From assembly GCF_003254395.2 (NCBI RefSeq), contig NC_037646.1, positions 4,666,381-4,730,380 of the forward strand: DNA of 64,000 nucleotides, read 5' to 3'. Both the position numbers and the translations under genes were made by a program. Shown here piece by piece: positions 61,342 to 64,000 of this stretch (the first letter of the stretch is position 1; each line of letters begins with the position of its first letter). The notes under the pieces were generated by a model, which saw only the letters and a list, made by a program, of their open reading frames with translations, had not been told where the DNA came from and did not search any database. This DNA comes from Apis mellifera. Taxonomy: Eukaryota; Arthropoda; Insecta; Hymenoptera; Apidae.

Positions 61342-61890
61342 TCTTTATTATTTTCTTTCCTTTTTTTTAAATAGAAAAGATTAGAAGATATATATATTTA
61401 AGAATTGGAAGATGGAATTCTCTTGTGAGTAGTATAATTCAAAAGATTGATATATTCATATATCAATTATGTCGTTTATTACAATTAATATTATCTTTGT
61501 TCGAATCGAATGCAATTCTTAATTCTTCTATTTTTATTATTTTCTTTCCTTTTTTTTTAAATAGAAAAGATTAGAAGATATATATATTTAAGAATTGGAA
61601 GATGGAATTCTCTTGTGAGTATAATTCAAAAGATTGATATATTCATATATCAATTATGTCGTTTATTACAATTAATATTATCTTTGTTCGAATCGAATTC
61701 TTAATTCTTCTATCTTTATTATTTTCTTTCCTTTTTTTTAAATAGAAAAGATTAGAAAATATATATTTATATATATATTTAAGAATTGGAAGAATTCTCT
61801 AGTATAATTCAAAAGATATATTCATATATCAATTATGTTGTTTATTACAATTAATATTATCTTTGTTTCGAATCGAACGCAATTCTTAAC
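61342..61890. repeat. Three-copy tandem repeat, 178-189 bp units
   Basis: The copies start at TCTTTATTATTTTCTTTCC (61342), TTTTTATTATTTTCTTTCC (61531) and TCTTTATTATTTTCTTTCC (61713), and the last ends at about 61890. Each contains, in order, a T8 run, TAGAAAAGATTAGAA, an ATATAT block, TTTAAGAATTGGAAGA, ATATTCATATATCAATTATG, ACAATTAATATTATCTTTG and CGAATCGAA. Copies 1 and 2 differ by a few short indels. Copy 3 is more diverged, with an expanded TA block and lost GATGGAATT. The close identity points to recent tandem duplication. Confidence 0.95.
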
Positions 61891-64000
61891 TCATAAAATA
61901 TCCACACGTCAATTGCCCGAAGCGAAATCAAAGTTTGCTACGTGAAGGTAATATACAGGTATGTGGCCGGCATACTACTTCTTCGGATCCAAAGAATCCA
62001 ACAATAATATTTTATTTGCCGAGAAAAAAGAAGGACAAAACAATTTCCACAATTTAAGCGTCACAAAGTTATTGGTTTACTGGATATTCTCCGGGGATAG
62101 AAATGTATACAGGCTAGTTCTACGAAGTATAAAATAAATTTATCGAGCTGTTTTCCTTTTTTTGATATTGGCTCATTTATAATGATTTATTACACTAATT
62201 TAAATATACGAAATATTAAATATCTTTATTATTTCTTCGTAAATTTATCGAAGATAGAAAATTCTAATTGATCTTTCATTTCTCGATTACATTCTTGAGA
62301 AAGATAATACATTGGGCATTACGTGCACGTATCTCTACATTGTTTAAAATAACTGTAAATGATATATTTATCTCGTTAATTTAAATTTACCATAAATTTC
62401 GCGAATCGACAAAGCTCGAGGAATATTATTTGAAATTCGACAAAAACAATACACTCTTGTATTCGATATTTCTTCAAAGAAGTTCAAAACAAGCACTTGC
62501 AACGAAATCAATACAACCATTATTTGATCCTTGATCATAATATTTGCTCTGTCGAAATAAAGAAAAAATATTTGGAAAGTATCAAGGACCATACCGATAA
62601 AATTAATTCTGTGACGTAAACCCACATAACGAACCATTTTAACCATTTCTTTCGAGAACGTTTTACCCATCGCGAAAAAAGTATGGCACGACGATGGAAA
62701 ATATCGGGTTATCATCGACGCACCATCGATCCATACAGGCGTCGTAAAAGTGATATCACCTTCAGCCTTATTACGTCTGTTATCCTTCGATGCGAAGGGA
62801 TGAGAGGCAAGGGATGGTGGCCGCCCCGATTCCTCTCGATCGTTTCTACGTGTGCATCGAGAAATTCCCATTCTATCTATCTTCCTTCCGCGTGTTTGCC
62901 TCGATTTTGTCTCGCGATACGTGCATGAGTAGCTGACAATGTCGGATCTTATCTCGATGCAGTGGGAAAATTGATAATGTCACAGCAGATTTTTGTAAAA
63001 TATTGGCATTGCGCCGCGTTTAAATTCCGAAGAGCCACTCGTTTTTTCAATCAATCATATAGAAATCTTCAACGCCCCGGTAATCTTGATCCTCTGGAGA
63101 TCGAGCTTTGTGGGAAAAGTTAAATGTGGATATTATCGATGAAGATAAATTCTCACTGTTGTATCGATTGTTAAAATTGTACTTTTTAACAAGTACAATT
63201 TCCCGATAATTTCGAACGTTTTATCCGAGCGTAATTCATTAAAAAGTATTCATTTCTTGAAAATATAAGTTTTGCAAAAACAATCAGGCTCGGAAACAAT
63301 CTGTTTTCAATCGAGTGGAATATTAAAATTCATTAAAATTTCATAATACGAACACGCACAGCGCTAAAACGGAATAATCCGTGACACAAGTTACGTGCCA
63401 TCGAGCCTCGAAATTTTCATTAATTAGGATAATCTAATATCCGGCAAGCGTTTGTATTAATTATACGAAATTTGAATTAGGAACTATTCGTATCAATTTT
63501 CGAGGAAATTACGATTCAATCGCGAGTTCAAACGCGGTTATTGGATGAGTATAACGATAAATATTGCGATATTAACTTAAACGTAAATAGACAGTTCCGA
63601 TTAAATCCGGAAAAATTGTTATTATTCGCAACGAAATAATATTAACAATTCCCAATTACTTTGCACGTGAAATAATTAAAATTTATCTCGCGATGAAGAA
63701 GACAGAAAGTTAGATTTACACCCCCGTGGAAAACTCTGTGCGTCTCTGCGAGTGTGGAATATTTCTACAAATATATATATATATTTCTCGCGTGTGTGTC
63801 TGAGAGCAATTTGCGATAACACCGTTTTAATACCCCGGAGGCGCAATCTGTGAACTCAAACAACCGCGGTTACATCTAATCGATGGAAGACGAGTACGGA
63901 CATGCTATCTGTTTACAGTCAAACAGAACTTAAATTCCTGGCCACGATTTCCGGGATATTCGTTTATAAGGGCTTAATAAGTGCTCGACCCATCTAATTA
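61891..64000. other. Mixed non-coding DNA to window end
   Basis: 62110-62680 is AT-rich. A 167-codon minus frame (62368-62871) is the longest true minus frame but has no domain, and its middle is hydrophobic only through Ile/Phe/Val-rich AT codons. TATACAG|GTATGTGG near 61957 resembles a donor. AAATATATATATATATTT at 63769-63786 is a perfect palindrome. No gene found. Confidence 0.45.

Noticed and set aside
62368..62871. 167-codon minus frame
   Set aside because: Length is near chance expectation, the hydrophobic middle comes from AT-rich codons, and there is no recognisable family or splice context.
1..64000. tRNA, rRNA, CRISPR array, bacterial operon or prophage
   Set aside because: I looked for the T-loop GGTTCRANYCC and related box signals, evenly spaced direct repeats with unique spacers, and packed same-strand frames. 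None is present.

Overview
The window looks like non-coding DNA from an insect nuclear genome. The reasons are an AT-rich background broken by short CpG-containing islands, many dinucleotide and trinucleotide microsatellites, long A/T homopolymers and homopurine or homopyrimidine tracts. There is no dense run of open reading frames, no operon-like spacing, no ribosome binding sites and no recognisable transposon protein. The uneven base composition, retained CpG and scarcity of transposons fit a hymenopteran, and a honey bee (Apis)-like genome is my best guess. That guess rests on style of sequence, not on a recognised gene.

I recognise no protein-coding gene. The longest open frames (about 120-195 codons) are near what chance gives in 128 kb of double-stranded sequence. 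Several are visibly produced by microsatellites. The window is most simply read as intergenic DNA or a very long intron. A few short segments have a good splice acceptor, an open frame and a splice donor, or a start codon in good context. I list these as low-confidence candidate exons: 7219-7296 (+), 14551-14753 (-), 26675-27043 (-), 47783-47824 (+) and 53748-53867 (-).

Layout from left to right. 961-1600 holds a degenerate 200-bp tandem repeat with four GGAAGT cores (three as CCGGAAGT), beside a CTCF-like motif. 1.6-7.1 kb is mostly AT-rich with scattered microsatellites. 7.2-8.1 kb holds a candidate exon and a CpG-rich island. 8.1-14.5 kb is mostly AT-rich. 14.5-20.0 kb alternates GC-richer islands with AT-rich spacers and contains a 23-unit (TA)n, a duplicated motif of about 45 bp, a strong splice-acceptor-like site and a cluster of CpG palindromes. 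20.0-23.6 kb is an AT desert that contains an enhancer-like block and a small promoter-like island. 23.7-28.2 kb is mixed. 28.3-34.3 kb is an AT desert. 34.3-43 kb is mixed and ends in a hairpin of about 107 nt. 43-55.6 kb is mainly AT-rich with a Z-DNA-prone tract and a micro-exon-like site. 55.7-61.3 kb is GC-richer with compound microsatellites. 61342-61890 is a clean three-copy tandem repeat of about 180-189 bp.

No tRNA, rRNA, CRISPR array or known microRNA was identified, and no pathway can be assembled from this window. The points of most interest are regulatory or structural: the 200-bp and 180-bp tandem repeats, the duplicated forkhead-like/palindrome motif, the 43-kb hairpin, the homeodomain/TGACAG-rich block at 21 kb, and the unexpectedly exon-like segments.
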